Shown here: one piece after another, positions 45,324 to 53,633 of the stretch
Layout of the letters: each line of letters opens with the position of its first letter
Position numbering within the stretch: the stretch's first letter is position 1
Assembly: GCF_000702825.1 (NCBI RefSeq)
Contig: NZ_JNKF01000010.1
Location: 124,001-188,000 of the forward strand
Reading direction: 5' to 3'
Source: Prevotella sp. P6B1
Lineage (GTDB): Bacteria; Bacteroidota; Bacteroidia; Bacteroidales; Bacteroidaceae
Length of the DNA stretch: 64,000 nucleotides
Made by a program: the position numbers and the translations under genes
The notes under the pieces: model-generated
Seen by the model: only the letters and a program-made list of their open reading frames with translations
What the model was told of the DNA's origin: nothing
The model's database searches: none

Positions 45324-46030
45324 AATACCTCTATCGACTTCATTTCTGGAAAATCCGGCAGATGGAGTCGATAATATTTTAGAGATATCTCCAACAGGCG
45401 ATTGCGCTCCTGGTGCGACATTCTGAACAAATGCATCGTAGGAAAATCCATGCGCATTATCAACTGCACCTTCTGTGCCTCTTCCGGATGCAAAAAGTCA
45501 CGATGCACTGGCGGATTCCTTACAAATACACTCTCTCGCAAATCGAAATAATCGCCATTCGCATAGTCGTCCATATTGGGATAAAACCCCAAGAAGCGTG
45601 TTAACCTCAACAAGAATACCAGATGAAAGTTAGAAAAACGCGACTGCTGACCATCTAACCAAAGTATACTAGTTTCAAGATAGTCATAGAGAGGTTCGTT
45701 ACGCTGCTCTGACCGTAACGCATAATACAAAAACTCAGCCACAAATAAGGAGATGGCCAACTTATCCGGATCAAAAGGGATAGAGAAAAACGGGCTCATC
45801 AACCTCACATCGTTCAACTTCTGCAACTGTATATTAGGTCGCATATCAGTTTCGATTTCTAACAAGGTTAGAGGCTGAAAGAATTGTTTTTTCATTTTTC
45901 CTTTCGAAGTCTTTGGTATGCTAACAATAAACGCCAGTCTACCAAACGATCTGGTAAACATATCTACAATCAATCTCGTCTCGCCATACCTGATGGCATG
46001 CAGCACAACAGCCTGAGTTTTCGTCAACAT
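45305..46030 (-). CDS. recO: DNA repair protein RecO
   Basis: 241 aa from the ATG at 46030 (MLTKTQAVVLHAIRYGE), where known RecO proteins begin; the longer frame starts with the TTG of the promoter box. N-terminal OB fold (TRLIVDMFTRSFGRLAFIV), then a helical domain (LFVAEFLYYAL, FLLRLTRFLGFYPN). Loads RecA with RecF/RecR in recombinational repair. The zinc-finger cysteines of some RecO proteins are absent, as is common in Bacteroidota. Confidence 0.92.
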   Translation of the reverse strand: MLTKTQAVVLHAIRYGETRLIVDMFTRSFGRLAFIVSIPKTSKGKMKKQFFQPLTLLEIETDMRPNIQLQKLNDVRLMSPFFSIPFDPDKLAISLFVAEFLYYALRSEQRNEPLYDYLETSILWLDGQQSRFSNFHLVFLLRLTRFLGFYPNMDDYANGDYFDLRESVFVRNPPVHRDFLHPEEAQKVQLIMRMDFPTMHLFRMSHQERNRLLEISLKYYRLHLPDFPEMKSIEVLKALYQ

Positions 46031-46036
46031 ACGGTG

Positions 46037-46044
46037 CAAAGGTA
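46037..46044 (-). promoter_or_regulatory. Promoter -7 box for recO
   Basis: TACCTTTG on the minus strand, only 6 bp before the recO ATG, so the mRNA would be leaderless or nearly so. Confidence 0.6.
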
Positions 46045-46050
46045 ATAAGA

Positions 46051-46149
46051 AACTTTGAGCTTTGAACTTTGAACTTTGAACTTTTTCAGAGCATTTGGTT
46101 AATAATTATTAAATTTAGCCATAAAATTCAAAGTTCAAAGCTCAAAGTT
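46051..46149. repeat. 23-bp inverted repeat built from TTTGAAC heptamers
   Basis: Perfect inverted repeat with arms 46051-46073 and 46127-46149, each made of 7-bp units (TTTGAGC, TTTGAAC). The left side continues with more units to about 46085. The 53-bp spacer is A/T-rich. Lies between the recO and tRNA-Glu promoters. Confidence 0.85.
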
Positions 46150-46161
46150 CAAAAAAAGCAG

Positions 46162-46169
46162 TATCTTTG
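46162..46169 (+). promoter_or_regulatory. Promoter -7 box for tRNA-Glu (and probably rpsT)
   Basis: TATCTTTG, 19 bp before the tRNA 5' end. No other good -7 box lies before rpsT, so both may share this promoter. Confidence 0.65.
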
Positions 46170-46188
46170 CACCCGCATTTTACGCGAT

Positions 46189-46260
46189 GGTCCCTTCGTC
46201 TATCGGTTAGGACGAGAGATTTTCATTCTCTAAAGAGGAGTTCGACTCTCCTAGGGACTA
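46189..46260 (+). tRNA. tRNA-Glu (anticodon TTC)
   Basis: Acceptor GGTCCCT pairs with AGGGACT (first pair G-T), discriminator A; anticodon stem AGAGA/TCTCT closes the loop TTTTCAT, giving TTC; T arm GAGTTCGACTC. CCA not encoded. 72 nt. Confidence 0.93.
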
Positions 46261-46272
46261 CAAAATTTAAAT

Positions 46273-46380
46273 CTGTCATCTGCACAGCCATGTGCTACCA
46301 ACCAGTAAGGATGGGATAAGGTGACGGAGGGTTCGCAAGAACCCGCCCAGGGCAGCCTTAACGACGTAAGACCCATAAGC
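46273..46380 (+). promoter_or_regulatory. Structured leader RNA upstream of rpsT
   Basis: Sequence between tRNA-Glu and rpsT that folds well by eye: CTGTCATC (46273-46280) with GGTGACGG (46320-46327); GCACA/TGTGC hairpin (46282-46295); GGGTTC-GCAA-GAACCC (46329-46344), a 6-bp stem with a GNRA loop; also AAGG (46318-46321) with CCTT, and TGGG (46312-46315) with CCCA, as competing pairs. It is richer in G+C than the A/T-rich stretch after it. S20 is autoregulated in E. coli, so a leader that binds S20 is one possibility. I do not recognise it as a named RNA family. Confidence 0.55.
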
Positions 46381-46412
46381 TTTATATTAACAATTTTAAT
46401 TTCATTAAAAAC

Positions 46413-46667
46413 ATGGCAAATCACAAGTCATCAGTGAAGAGAATCCGTCAGGAGAAGAAAAGAGCACTTCACAATCACTACTACGCAAAGACTATGCGTA
46501 ACGCAGTTCGCAAGCTCCGTGCTACAACAAACAAGGAAGAGGCTGTAGCTCTGTTCCCCAAGGTACAGAAGATGCTGGACAAGCTGGCTAAGACCAACGT
46601 TATCCACAAGAACAAGGCCGCAAACCTGAAGTCAAGCCTTGCACTGCACGTTAACAAGCTGGGATAA
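46413..46667 (+). CDS. rpsT: 30S ribosomal protein S20
   Basis: 84 aa, Lys/Arg-rich. [20 protein letters not shown] at the N terminus is the S20 signature; the length is typical. Binds 16S rRNA in the body of the small subunit. Preceded by the structured leader and followed by a strong terminator, so the unit is tRNA-Glu-leader-rpsT or leader-rpsT alone. Confidence 0.98.
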   Translation: MANHKSSVKRIRQEKKRALHNHYYAKTMRNAVRKLRATTNKEEAVALFPKVQKMLDKLAKTNVIHKNKAANLKSSLALHVNKLG

Positions 46668-46688
46668 TATTTACCCAACAATAAGTAC

Positions 46689-46725
46689 AAGCCGTAACCC
46701 CAAGAGGGTTGCGGCTTTCTTTTTT
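46689..46725 (+). terminator. Rho-independent terminator after rpsT
   Basis: Stem AAGCCGTAACCC / GGGTTGCGGCTT (one T-G pair), loop CAAGA, then a T-run. Confidence 0.9.
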
Positions 46726-46769
46726 CAGTTTTTTAGCAGATAAACTATGTTTATCTGAACTTTTTTTTG

Positions 46770-46777
46770 TACCTTTG
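46770..46777 (+). promoter_or_regulatory. Promoter -7 box for gyrB
   Basis: TACCTTTG followed by CA, 49 bp before the gyrB ATG. Confidence 0.65.
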
Positions 46778-46826
46778 CAACCAAAATGGTAAATTTCGAG
46801 AATTGAAAAATTGAAGAATTAAAATA

Positions 46827-48803
46827 ATGACAGAAGAACAACTGAACCAAGAACAAAACTACTCCGCGAGTAACATTCAGGTACTCGAGGGTTTGGAAGC
46901 TGTACGTAAGCGCCCTGCTATGTACATTGGCGATATCAGTGAGAAGGGTCTCCACCATCTGGTAAACGAAACCGTTGATAACTCTATCGACGAGGCCATG
47001 GCTGGCTATTGTACCCACATCGAGGTAACCATCAACGAGGATAACTCAATCACCGTTCAGGACAATGGTCGTGGTATCCCTGTAGATGAGCACGAGAAGA
47101 TGCACAAGAGCGCCCTCGAGGTGGTTATGACAGTACTCCACGCCGGTGGTAAGTTCGATAAGGGCTCATACAAGGTATCAGGAGGTCTGCATGGTGTAGG
47201 TGTAAGCTGTGTAAACGCGCTCTCTACCCACATGATGTCGCAGGTATTCCGCAACGGTCACATCTACCAGCAGGAGTACGAGAAGGGTAAGCCCCTCTAC
47301 GACGTAAAGATTGTAGGCGATACCGATAAGACCGGTACCCGCCAGCAGTTCTGGCCCGACGGCAGCATTTTCACTACTACCGAATATAAGTACGACATCA
47401 TCGCTAAGCGTATGCGCGAGCTGGCTTATCTTAATGCCGGTATCACCATCACTCTTACCGACCTGCGTCCTGATGAGGAGGGTAACCTCCGTCAGCCCGA
47501 GGTATTCCATGCCAAGGAGGGACTCAAGGAGTTCGTTCGCTACGTCGATCGTCACCGCACCTCAATCATCGGCGATCCTATCTGCCTGAAGACCGAGAAA
47601 GATGGTGTACCCATTGAGGTTGCCCTGCTGTACAACAGCGATTATTCAGAGAATATCCACTCTTACGTTAACAATATCAACACCATCGAGGGTGGTACCC
47701 ACCTGACTGGTTTCCGCATCGCCCTGGCCCGTACACTTAAGAAGTATGCCGACGAGGATGATCAGCTGCGCAAGCAGATTGAGAAGGCCAAGATCGAGGT
47801 AGCCCAGGACGACTTCCGCGAGGGTCTTACCGCCATCATCTCTGTAAAGGTAGCTGAGCCTCAGTTCGAGGGTCAGACCAAGACCAAGCTTGGTAACAGC
47901 GAGGTGAACGGTGCCGTACAGAAGGCCGTAGGCGAGGCAATGACCAACTACCTGGAGGAGAACCCCAAAGAGGCTCATACCATCTGCGAGAAGGTTATTC
48001 TGGCCGCTACAGCACGTATTGCAGCCCGCAAGGCCCGCGAGAGTGTACAGCGTAAGAATCCTATGACTGGTGGTGGTCTGCCTGGTAAGCTGGCCGACTG
48101 CTCAAACAAGGATCCTAAGGAGTGTGAGATTTTCCTCGTCGAGGGTGACTCGGCCGGTGGTTCTGCCAAGCAGGGTCGCGACCGTCACTTCCAGGCCATT
48201 CTGCCTCTGCGTGGTAAGATTCTGAATGTAGAAAAGGTACAGTGGCACCGTGTGTTCGAAGCCGAGTCGGTTATGAACATTATCCAGAGTATCGGTGTAC
48301 GCTTCGGCGTTGACGGCGAGGACTCAAAGGATGCCAATATTGATAAGTTGCGGTACGATAAGATTATCATCATGACCGACGCCGACGTCGATGGTTCTCA
48401 CATCGACACACTGATCATGACACTCTTCTATCGCTTCATGCCACAGGTTATCCAGGGCGGTCACCTTTACATCGCTACCCCACCACTCTACAAGTGTACT
48501 TATAAGAAGACCTCAGAGTACTGCTACACCGAGCAGCAGCGCCAGGCATTCATCGATAAGTATGTAGCTGGTAACGGCGACGACAAGGGCCTGCACACCC
48601 AGCGTTACAAAGGTCTTGGTGAGATGAACCCAGAGCAGCTTTGGGAGACTACCATGAACCCAGAGAACCGCTTGCTCAAGCAGGTTACCATCGAGAACGC
48701 TGCCGAGGCCGACGAGATCTTCTCAATGCTGATGGGCGACGATGTAGAACCACGCCGCGAGTTCATAGAGAAGAACGCCACATACGCCAATATCGACGCA
48801 TAA
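46827..48803 (+). CDS. gyrB: DNA gyrase subunit B
   Basis: 658 aa. GHKL ATPase domain (VDNSIDEAMAGYCTHIEV cut to VDNSIDEAM; DNGRGIP; GGLHGVGVSCVNAL), transducer domain, and TOPRIM domain with VEGDSAGGSAKQGRDR, split here as EGDSAGGSAK and DADVDGSHI. Ends with the C-terminal RYKGLGEMNP block. With GyrA it introduces negative supercoils. The ~650-aa form lacks the E. coli-specific insertion. Strong preference for the common codons suggests high expression. No recF or dnaA next to it. Confidence 0.97.
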   Translation: MTEEQLNQEQNYSASNIQVLEGLEAVRKRPAMYIGDISEKGLHHLVNETVDNSIDEAMAGYCTHIEVTINEDNSITVQDNGRGIPVDEHEKMHKSALEVVMTVLHAGGKFDKGSYKVSGGLHGVGVSCVNALSTHMMSQVFRNGHIYQQEYEKGKPLYDVKIVGDTDKTGTRQQFWPDGSIFTTTEYKYDIIAKRMRELAYLNAGITITLTDLRPDEEGNLRQPEVFHAKEGLKEFVRYVDRHRTSIIGDPICLKTEKDGVPIEVALLYNSDYSENIHSYVNNINTIEGGTHLTGFRIALARTLKKYADEDDQLRKQIEKAKIEVAQDDFREGLTAIISVKVAEPQFEGQTKTKLGNSEVNGAVQKAVGEAMTNYLEENPKEAHTICEKVILAATARIAARKARESVQRKNPMTGGGLPGKLADCSNKDPKECEIFLVEGDSAGGSAKQGRDRHFQAILPLRGKILNVEKVQWHRVFEAESVMNIIQSIGVRFGVDGEDSKDANIDKLRYDKIIIMTDADVDGSHIDTLIMTLFYRFMPQVIQGGHLYIATPPLYKCTYKKTSEYCYTEQQRQAFIDKYVAGNGDDKGLHTQRYKGLGEMNPEQLWETTMNPENRLLKQVTIENAAEADEIFSMLMGDDVEPRREFIEKNATYANIDA

Positions 48804-48829
48804 TATCACGTTATAAAATAAAACCCTAC

Positions 48830-48862
48830 GCATTCCCGCTTCACACCTTGGAGCGGGAATGC
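48830..48862. repeat. 11-bp inverted repeat at the gyrB/TPR remnant junction
   Basis: GCATTCCCGCT (48830-48840) and AGCGGGAATGC (48852-48862) with an 11-nt loop, no T-run after it. Either the gyrB terminator stem or a scar at the end of the inverted gene fragment. Confidence 0.7.
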
Positions 48863-49035
48863 TGGCATATTACCTGCAGGGCAGAGTGTATGCCGATATG
48901 GGCGAGGCACCACAAGCTCTACAAGCATACTATACCGCCATCGAAAATGCAGATACTACAAGTAGTGATTGCGACTACAACACCCTGATACCTATCTATG
49001 GTCAGATGTCTCAATTATTTCATCAGCAGTCTTGA
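48858..49035 (+). pseudogene. Fragment of a TPR regulator gene, inverted relative to its N terminus
   Basis: The plus strand codes without stops for MLAYYLQGRVYADMGEAPQA followed by LQAYYTAIENADTTSSDCDY and NTLIPIYGQMSQLFHQQ, then TGA. This is one and a half tetratricopeptide repeats of the kind found in Prevotella TPR lipoprotein/regulator proteins, with no start signals and no C-terminal part. It ends where the minus-strand lipoprotein frame ends, which looks like the N terminus of the same protein. So the piece seems to have been flipped in place and the rest deleted. Confidence 0.6.
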
Positions 49036-49285
49036 AGTTGCGCTCGGGTGACAGATCGTTGTTCATCTCAAGGGTCAACAGCATATAATAATGCTTCACA
49101 TAGTCGACACAATTATCCGCCTGTCCTTTAAGTTGGGCCAGTTCTTTTCGAGCTAAGTCACGATTATGCCGATGATCAATCTTGTCGAGCTCGTGGTAAT
49201 AATATTTGTTGCCGGTATAATGACAACCCGATAAGAGTATGATGACCAACAGCGCCATCGAGCCTAATAAATATATTCTTTTCAC
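48992..49285 (-). CDS. Truncated lipoprotein, N-terminal part of a TPR protein
   Basis: 97 aa from a GTG start; signal peptide with lipobox LLSGC (Cys21), then a helical, charged segment (RHNRDLARKELAQLKGQ, YVKHYYMLLTLEMNNDL) like the start of TPR lipoproteins. The frame ends ADEIIETSDHR soon after it meets the inverted TPR fragment; a full protein would be several hundred residues. Third gene of the sensor operon (6 bp after the kinase stop). May still be translated, but is probably a remnant. Confidence 0.55.
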   Translation of the reverse strand: MKRIYLLGSMALLVIILLSGCHYTGNKYYYHELDKIDHRHNRDLARKELAQLKGQADNCVDYVKHYYMLLTLEMNNDLSPERNFKTADEIIETSDHR

Positions 49286-49291
49286 TATTTT

Positions 49292-51196
49292 CTAATTTGT
49301 GTTTGGGATGGTGAGGATGAAGCGGCAGCCGAAGTGGTAGGTGGTGTCGAGGATGACATCACCGCCGAGGTTCTGGGCGTGGCGCTTGGCAAGCGGCAGA
49401 CCCAAGCCGAGACCTTCAGAGAGGTCGTCGACCTTGGTAAAGAACTTAAACAGGTGCTCTACTTCGGCCTCAGGGATACCGTTACCCTGATCCTGAACCA
49501 CAAAGTTAACCATAGCCTCATCGACCGAAACATGCAACTCAACATGCTTTCCGTCGGAATACTTAGCGGCGTTGTACAGCAGCTCCAACAACGCATGAAT
49601 AAAATAGGTGCGGTTGGTAAGCACACTGAAATCGTCGGCCAGTTGCGACTGAATGCAGATACTGACATCAGGATAGCGCTGGCGCACTACATCTGCAGCC
49701 TGGTGGGCAGCTTGCACGCACGGCAGCGTGTCGGTTTTATCGCAATTCATCTCCTCGTTCAGACCAGAATCAGAGCTATCGAACAGCATCTGCACCATGC
49801 GGTTAAGCTGGGTGGCATTATGATTCATGGTGTCGGTAACATTCTTCAGGTCGTCGTCCGACAGGTTTCCGCTACCAGCATCGCTCAACACCTGAGCAAA
49901 ACCCATAATGATATTCAGCGGTGTACGTATCTGGTGGGTAACGTTCTGTATAAAAATGGTCTTCTGGCGGTCGGCCTCTTGAGCCATACGGGTAGCCTGC
50001 AGCAGCTCCTCGTTGCGCTGGCGAGCCTGATCGCTCACAAAGCGCACACTCTTCATATGGTAGTTCAGCGATTCCAGCATCTGTGCAAAGCTGTTCTGCA
50101 AACGGCCTATCACATCGATACGTGTGGTGCGAGGAATAGTAACATCCATATTACCTGCTGCAATGCTCTGGGTTTTATCCAGCAGTTCGTGCAGCGGACG
50201 AATGGTATGCGCCATAGCACGATGACTGAGCAGGATAATAACCAACAAACCAAGCACCAGCAGCGATAGCACGATATACGTCAAACGATGGTAACCAGCC
50301 ATCACATCGCTATCCGGACACACAATGGCCAAGCTCCACGTGGTGCCAGGCACGGGCTGGTAGCACACAATACAATCGGCACCACCCATATTAACCATCA
50401 TATTACCCTGCCTACCACTGGTCATCTCATGGCCCAGTACTATCTGGTCGGCCTGTTTACGGGTGTCGGTTCCCGTAAAAATGGTTTGCTTAAAGAGCTG
50501 TGTTGAATCGGGATGTACAAAATAACGGCCATGCTCATCAAGCAACATGAAATAGGAATGGGGATAGGGTTTCATAGCCGACATTTCGTGCGAGAGTTGC
50601 AACAGCGACAGGTCGGTAGAAATCACACCTACAAACGTGCCATCGGCCGTATGGAGGGGTTTGCAATAGGATGCCAGCATACCATCGAGAGTGAGCTGTA
50701 ACGAATCCACCTCATCGTAGTAAGCCACCCAACAGGCATCATTCTGCTGGCAAGGTGTTTTATACCATACCTTATTAAAGTATTCGTAAGGTTCTTCGAT
50801 GACGGTGCTCACGGAGTCGGCCTTACGAACCGAATAGGCAGAGAAATAACGGCCATATTGGGGGAACATATCAGGCTGAGCGCTGATAGAGCAGCCGTCG
50901 ATATGAGGATTGAGACTAACGATGCGGTTGGCGAAATACAACAACGAATCGGGCATAAAGGCTTGTTCTACCTGCCACAGGTTGGCATTGGTAGCCGTCT
51001 CGATTGTCAGGAAATGCCGGTTAAGCTGCTGCATGGCGGCATTCAGTACGCTGCTGGCATGCCCGATGGCCTCTTTACGAATCATTTTTCGCGACTGGGT
51101 GAACAGCACGCCCAGCGAGATGACAAAGATGGGGGCAGCCAGAATCAGGAGTGCCACGCTGAGTTTGGTTGAGAACGACTTGCGGATATTAATCAT
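49292..51196 (-). CDS. Sensor histidine kinase with Cache and HAMP domains
   Basis: 634 aa. Membrane helix 1 (~13-33), periplasmic double-Cache sensor domain (~40-295; GVISTDLSLLQLS, YFMLLDEHGRYFVHPD), helix 2 (~305-325), HAMP (~326-380), HisKA with His421 in NVTHQIRTPLN, and HATPase_c (ELLYNAAKYS, DQGNGIP, GLGLGLPLAKRHA). Complete kinase. Double-Cache domains bind small organic ligands such as amino or carboxylic acids. No response regulator is adjacent. Its start overlaps the stop of the companion sensor by 4 bp. Confidence 0.9.
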   Translation of the reverse strand: MINIRKSFSTKLSVALLILAAPIFVISLGVLFTQSRKMIRKEAIGHASSVLNAAMQQLNRHFLTIETATNANLWQVEQAFMPDSLLYFANRIVSLNPHIDGCSISAQPDMFPQYGRYFSAYSVRKADSVSTVIEEPYEYFNKVWYKTPCQQNDACWVAYYDEVDSLQLTLDGMLASYCKPLHTADGTFVGVISTDLSLLQLSHEMSAMKPYPHSYFMLLDEHGRYFVHPDSTQLFKQTIFTGTDTRKQADQIVLGHEMTSGRQGNMMVNMGGADCIVCYQPVPGTTWSLAIVCPDSDVMAGYHRLTYIVLSLLVLGLLVIILLSHRAMAHTIRPLHELLDKTQSIAAGNMDVTIPRTTRIDVIGRLQNSFAQMLESLNYHMKSVRFVSDQARQRNEELLQATRMAQEADRQKTIFIQNVTHQIRTPLNIIMGFAQVLSDAGSGNLSDDDLKNVTDTMNHNATQLNRMVQMLFDSSDSGLNEEMNCDKTDTLPCVQAAHQAADVVRQRYPDVSICIQSQLADDFSVLTNRTYFIHALLELLYNAAKYSDGKHVELHVSVDEAMVNFVVQDQGNGIPEAEVEHLFKFFTKVDDLSEGLGLGLPLAKRHAQNLGGDVILDTTYHFGCRFILTIPNTN

Positions 51197-52542
51197 GATC
51201 GGGCCTCCTTTCTCATTTCGTCATCCGACATTGATATCAGATTCTTCAGCAATTCAGTGATGGTCTTACCCTTCTTTTGGATATCGCTTACCAACTGTGC
51301 CGTATTACGATCAGACTGACTGCAGAGCTGCTGCACATTCCGTTCAATGGCATCGGCAGGCTCCATCATCTGGTTAGTCATGTTATGCAGGAACGAGGTT
51401 TTCATACGGTCAGCCTTCTTAGCATGATCGTAAGCCTGTCGCAAACCTTCGCAGCGCGAATACAGGGTATTCTTCAGATTCTCCAGTTCTTCTATCTGGG
51501 TTGTCAGCGAGCGTTGCATCAGCTGGAAGTTATCCTGCAAACGTCCCACCTCATCTATATGGCGGCTATTAGGGATGGGCTCGCTGAAGTTGCCCTCGGC
51601 TATGTGCTGCGCCTGGGCCGTAAGCATGAGCAGAGGTTTCAAGCGGCTCTTGATAACAGCATGACTAAGCAAATACATGAGCAGTAATCCCACAATGCTG
51701 ATGGCCAACACGTAGTATCTCAAGTTATTGTAATCGCCAAAGATATCGCGTTCGGGATAAATAATGCCTGCACTCCACCCTAGATGACCGATAGTACGCC
51801 CACGCACACTGCTACGGCTGAAGGGTTTGAAAAACACATAGAAGATGTTATCCCACAAACGGAATGCACGATAGTCTGTTTCGCCAGACATCATGGCCTG
51901 CACAGCCTCACTAAGTCCTGCGTCGGCATTAGCCTTCGATATCTCGATAGCCGACTGCTGCATGAGTTCTTCAGCATCGGGGTGAACAATAAAGTTACCT
52001 AAACTGTCAAGCAGCACACAGAACGAGTTCTCAGATGGTTTGGCCTGTGCCACAATACGGGAGAGCAGGCCTATCGACACATCAACGCCAATAGTCCCCA
52101 CAGGCTTACCTGCCTGATTATGCACAGGCAGACTAAAACAGATGAGCGGCTCATGCCCTTCTTGGACAGGTTTAACAGACCACTTCGACTCTGTTAACGA
52201 ACTATCGCCAAATGCGATGGTGCAATCGGACACGTATGGGTTACTATCAATCAGTTTGCGGCGATATAATTCCAATGCCTCAGGATTGTTGATATGAGGT
52301 GCCAGACTATAATATACATTACCTGCCGTTTGCTCTACACTCAGCAGGATATTATCGATATTCTGCACGGTGGCATCGAGCGTCTGGGTAACACGGGCTA
52401 AGGTTTCCTCTTTAACTTTCTTGCGCGAGTAGAGCAACATGACCACCAATGAGGCTATGAGCAGAACGGCCATAGCCGAGACGGCCATCAGACTGATCTT
52501 GACTGACAGTTTCCCTTTGATTAATCTAGTTAGCTTAGTCAT
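51193..52542 (-). CDS. Cache-HAMP sensor lacking the kinase core
   Basis: 449 aa, same layout as the kinase downstream: membrane helix (~15-37), double-Cache domain (PVGTIGVDVSIGLLSRIV, NSFCVLLDSLGNFIVHPD), second helix, HAMP (~290-345) and a coiled coil. The region that should be HisKA reads FLHNMTNQMMEPAD: Asn390 stands where the phosphorylated His would be, and the protein stops ~60 residues later with no ATPase domain. It cannot phosphorylate itself; it may work as a partner or decoy subunit of the kinase with which it overlaps by 4 bp. Confidence 0.82.
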   Translation of the reverse strand: MTKLTRLIKGKLSVKISLMAVSAMAVLLIASLVVMLLYSRKKVKEETLARVTQTLDATVQNIDNILLSVEQTAGNVYYSLAPHINNPEALELYRRKLIDSNPYVSDCTIAFGDSSLTESKWSVKPVQEGHEPLICFSLPVHNQAGKPVGTIGVDVSIGLLSRIVAQAKPSENSFCVLLDSLGNFIVHPDAEELMQQSAIEISKANADAGLSEAVQAMMSGETDYRAFRLWDNIFYVFFKPFSRSSVRGRTIGHLGWSAGIIYPERDIFGDYNNLRYYVLAISIVGLLLMYLLSHAVIKSRLKPLLMLTAQAQHIAEGNFSEPIPNSRHIDEVGRLQDNFQLMQRSLTTQIEELENLKNTLYSRCEGLRQAYDHAKKADRMKTSFLHNMTNQMMEPADAIERNVQQLCSQSDRNTAQLVSDIQKKGKTITELLKNLISMSDDEMRKEARS

Positions 52543-52562
52543 ACTTACTTACATATTTCTAT

Positions 52563-53633
52563 TTACTTGTATTCCTTTGCTTTACGTTTACCTCGCAACA
52601 CCGCCAAGGCGTTCAGTGCCAAGGCTTCCATCTCATCTTCGCCTGGGAAACATCGGATGGGCGCCAGAAAACCTACACGCTCGCGGATACGACTCACGAT
52701 ATATTCACTCCGAGCAAGACCACCTGTAAGCAGGATGGCATCAATCTGACCACAGAGCACAGCACTCTCAGAAGCGATGTTCTTGGCCACATGATAAATC
52801 ATGGCATCGAGAATAAGTTTGGCGTGCTGGTCGCCATAATCCTCGATGCGGCGCAACACCTCGCGCACATCGTTGGTGCCCAGATGGGCATTCAGTCCTG
52901 CCTTGCCAGCAATGCGCTTCAGTAGCTGCTTCTCATTATATTTCCCACTAAAACAGAGGCGAATCAGGTCGGATGCAGGCAGCGAGCCGGCACGTTCGGG
53001 TGAGAACGGCCCCTCGCCATCCAGAGCGTTGTTGGCATCAACAGCACGCCCCTTTTCATGGACCGCAATAGAGATACCACCACCCATGTGGCAGATAATC
53101 AGATTCAAGTCCTCGTACTCCTTACCAATCTCGGCCGCATACCTGCGGGCAATGGCACGCTGGTTAAGGGCATGCCAGATACAGATGCGGTTCATGAGTG
53201 GCGAACCTGAGATACGGGCATAGTCGTTCAACTCGTCCACCACACCAGGATCGGCTATAAACGAACGGCAATGAGGGATGGTCGCAGCAATCTCGTGAGC
53301 AATAAGACAACCTAAATTGCAGGCGTGATTATGGAGAGCAATACCGCTATGGGTATCCTTAATCATCAGATCATTAATTTCATAGACACCACCTTCGAGG
53401 GGCTTTACGAGTCCTCCTCGACCAATGACAGCATCGAACTCGACAGGGATTTCGGCCTGGCGCAACTCATCAAGCACCAGTTGACGACGAAAGTCCTGCT
53501 GCTCTATTACGTCGTCGAAACGAGCTAGTTCGTCAGCGCTATGCACGATGTTACGTACTAACACAGGCGTTTCGTCTTCGAACACCGCCACCTTGGTTGA
53601 GGTTGAGCCAGGGTTTATGACTAATATCTTCAT
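52563..53633 (-). CDS. buk: Butyrate kinase
   Basis: 356 aa ASKHA-fold acyl kinase: ILVINPGSTSTKVAVF at the N terminus, VIGRGGLVKPL, CHMGGGISIAVHE and ILLTGGLARSEY. Makes butyrate and ATP from butyryl phosphate, or does the same with branched-chain acyl phosphates. One base overlap with ptb upstream, so the pair is a unit. In Prevotella-like organisms it may serve isobutyrate/isovalerate formation rather than butyrate fermentation; that is inference. Confidence 0.95.
   Translation of the reverse strand: MKILVINPGSTSTKVAVFEDETPVLVRNIVHSADELARFDDVIEQQDFRRQLVLDELRQAEIPVEFDAVIGRGGLVKPLEGGVYEINDLMIKDTHSGIALHNHACNLGCLIAHEIAATIPHCRSFIADPGVVDELNDYARISGSPLMNRICIWHALNQRAIARRYAAEIGKEYEDLNLIICHMGGGISIAVHEKGRAVDANNALDGEGPFSPERAGSLPASDLIRLCFSGKYNEKQLLKRIAGKAGLNAHLGTNDVREVLRRIEDYGDQHAKLILDAMIYHVAKNIASESAVLCGQIDAILLTGGLARSEYIVSRIRERVGFLAPIRCFPGEDEMEALALNALAVLRGKRKAKEYK

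Noticed and set aside
48830..48862. gyrB Rho-independent terminator
   Set aside because: The 11-bp stem is strong but no T-run follows, so I kept it as an inverted repeat of uncertain role.
49334..50269. Long plus-strand frame of 311 codons opposite the Cache histidine kinase
   Set aside because: Antisense to a complete kinase; no promoter box, no domain, composition of a mirror frame.
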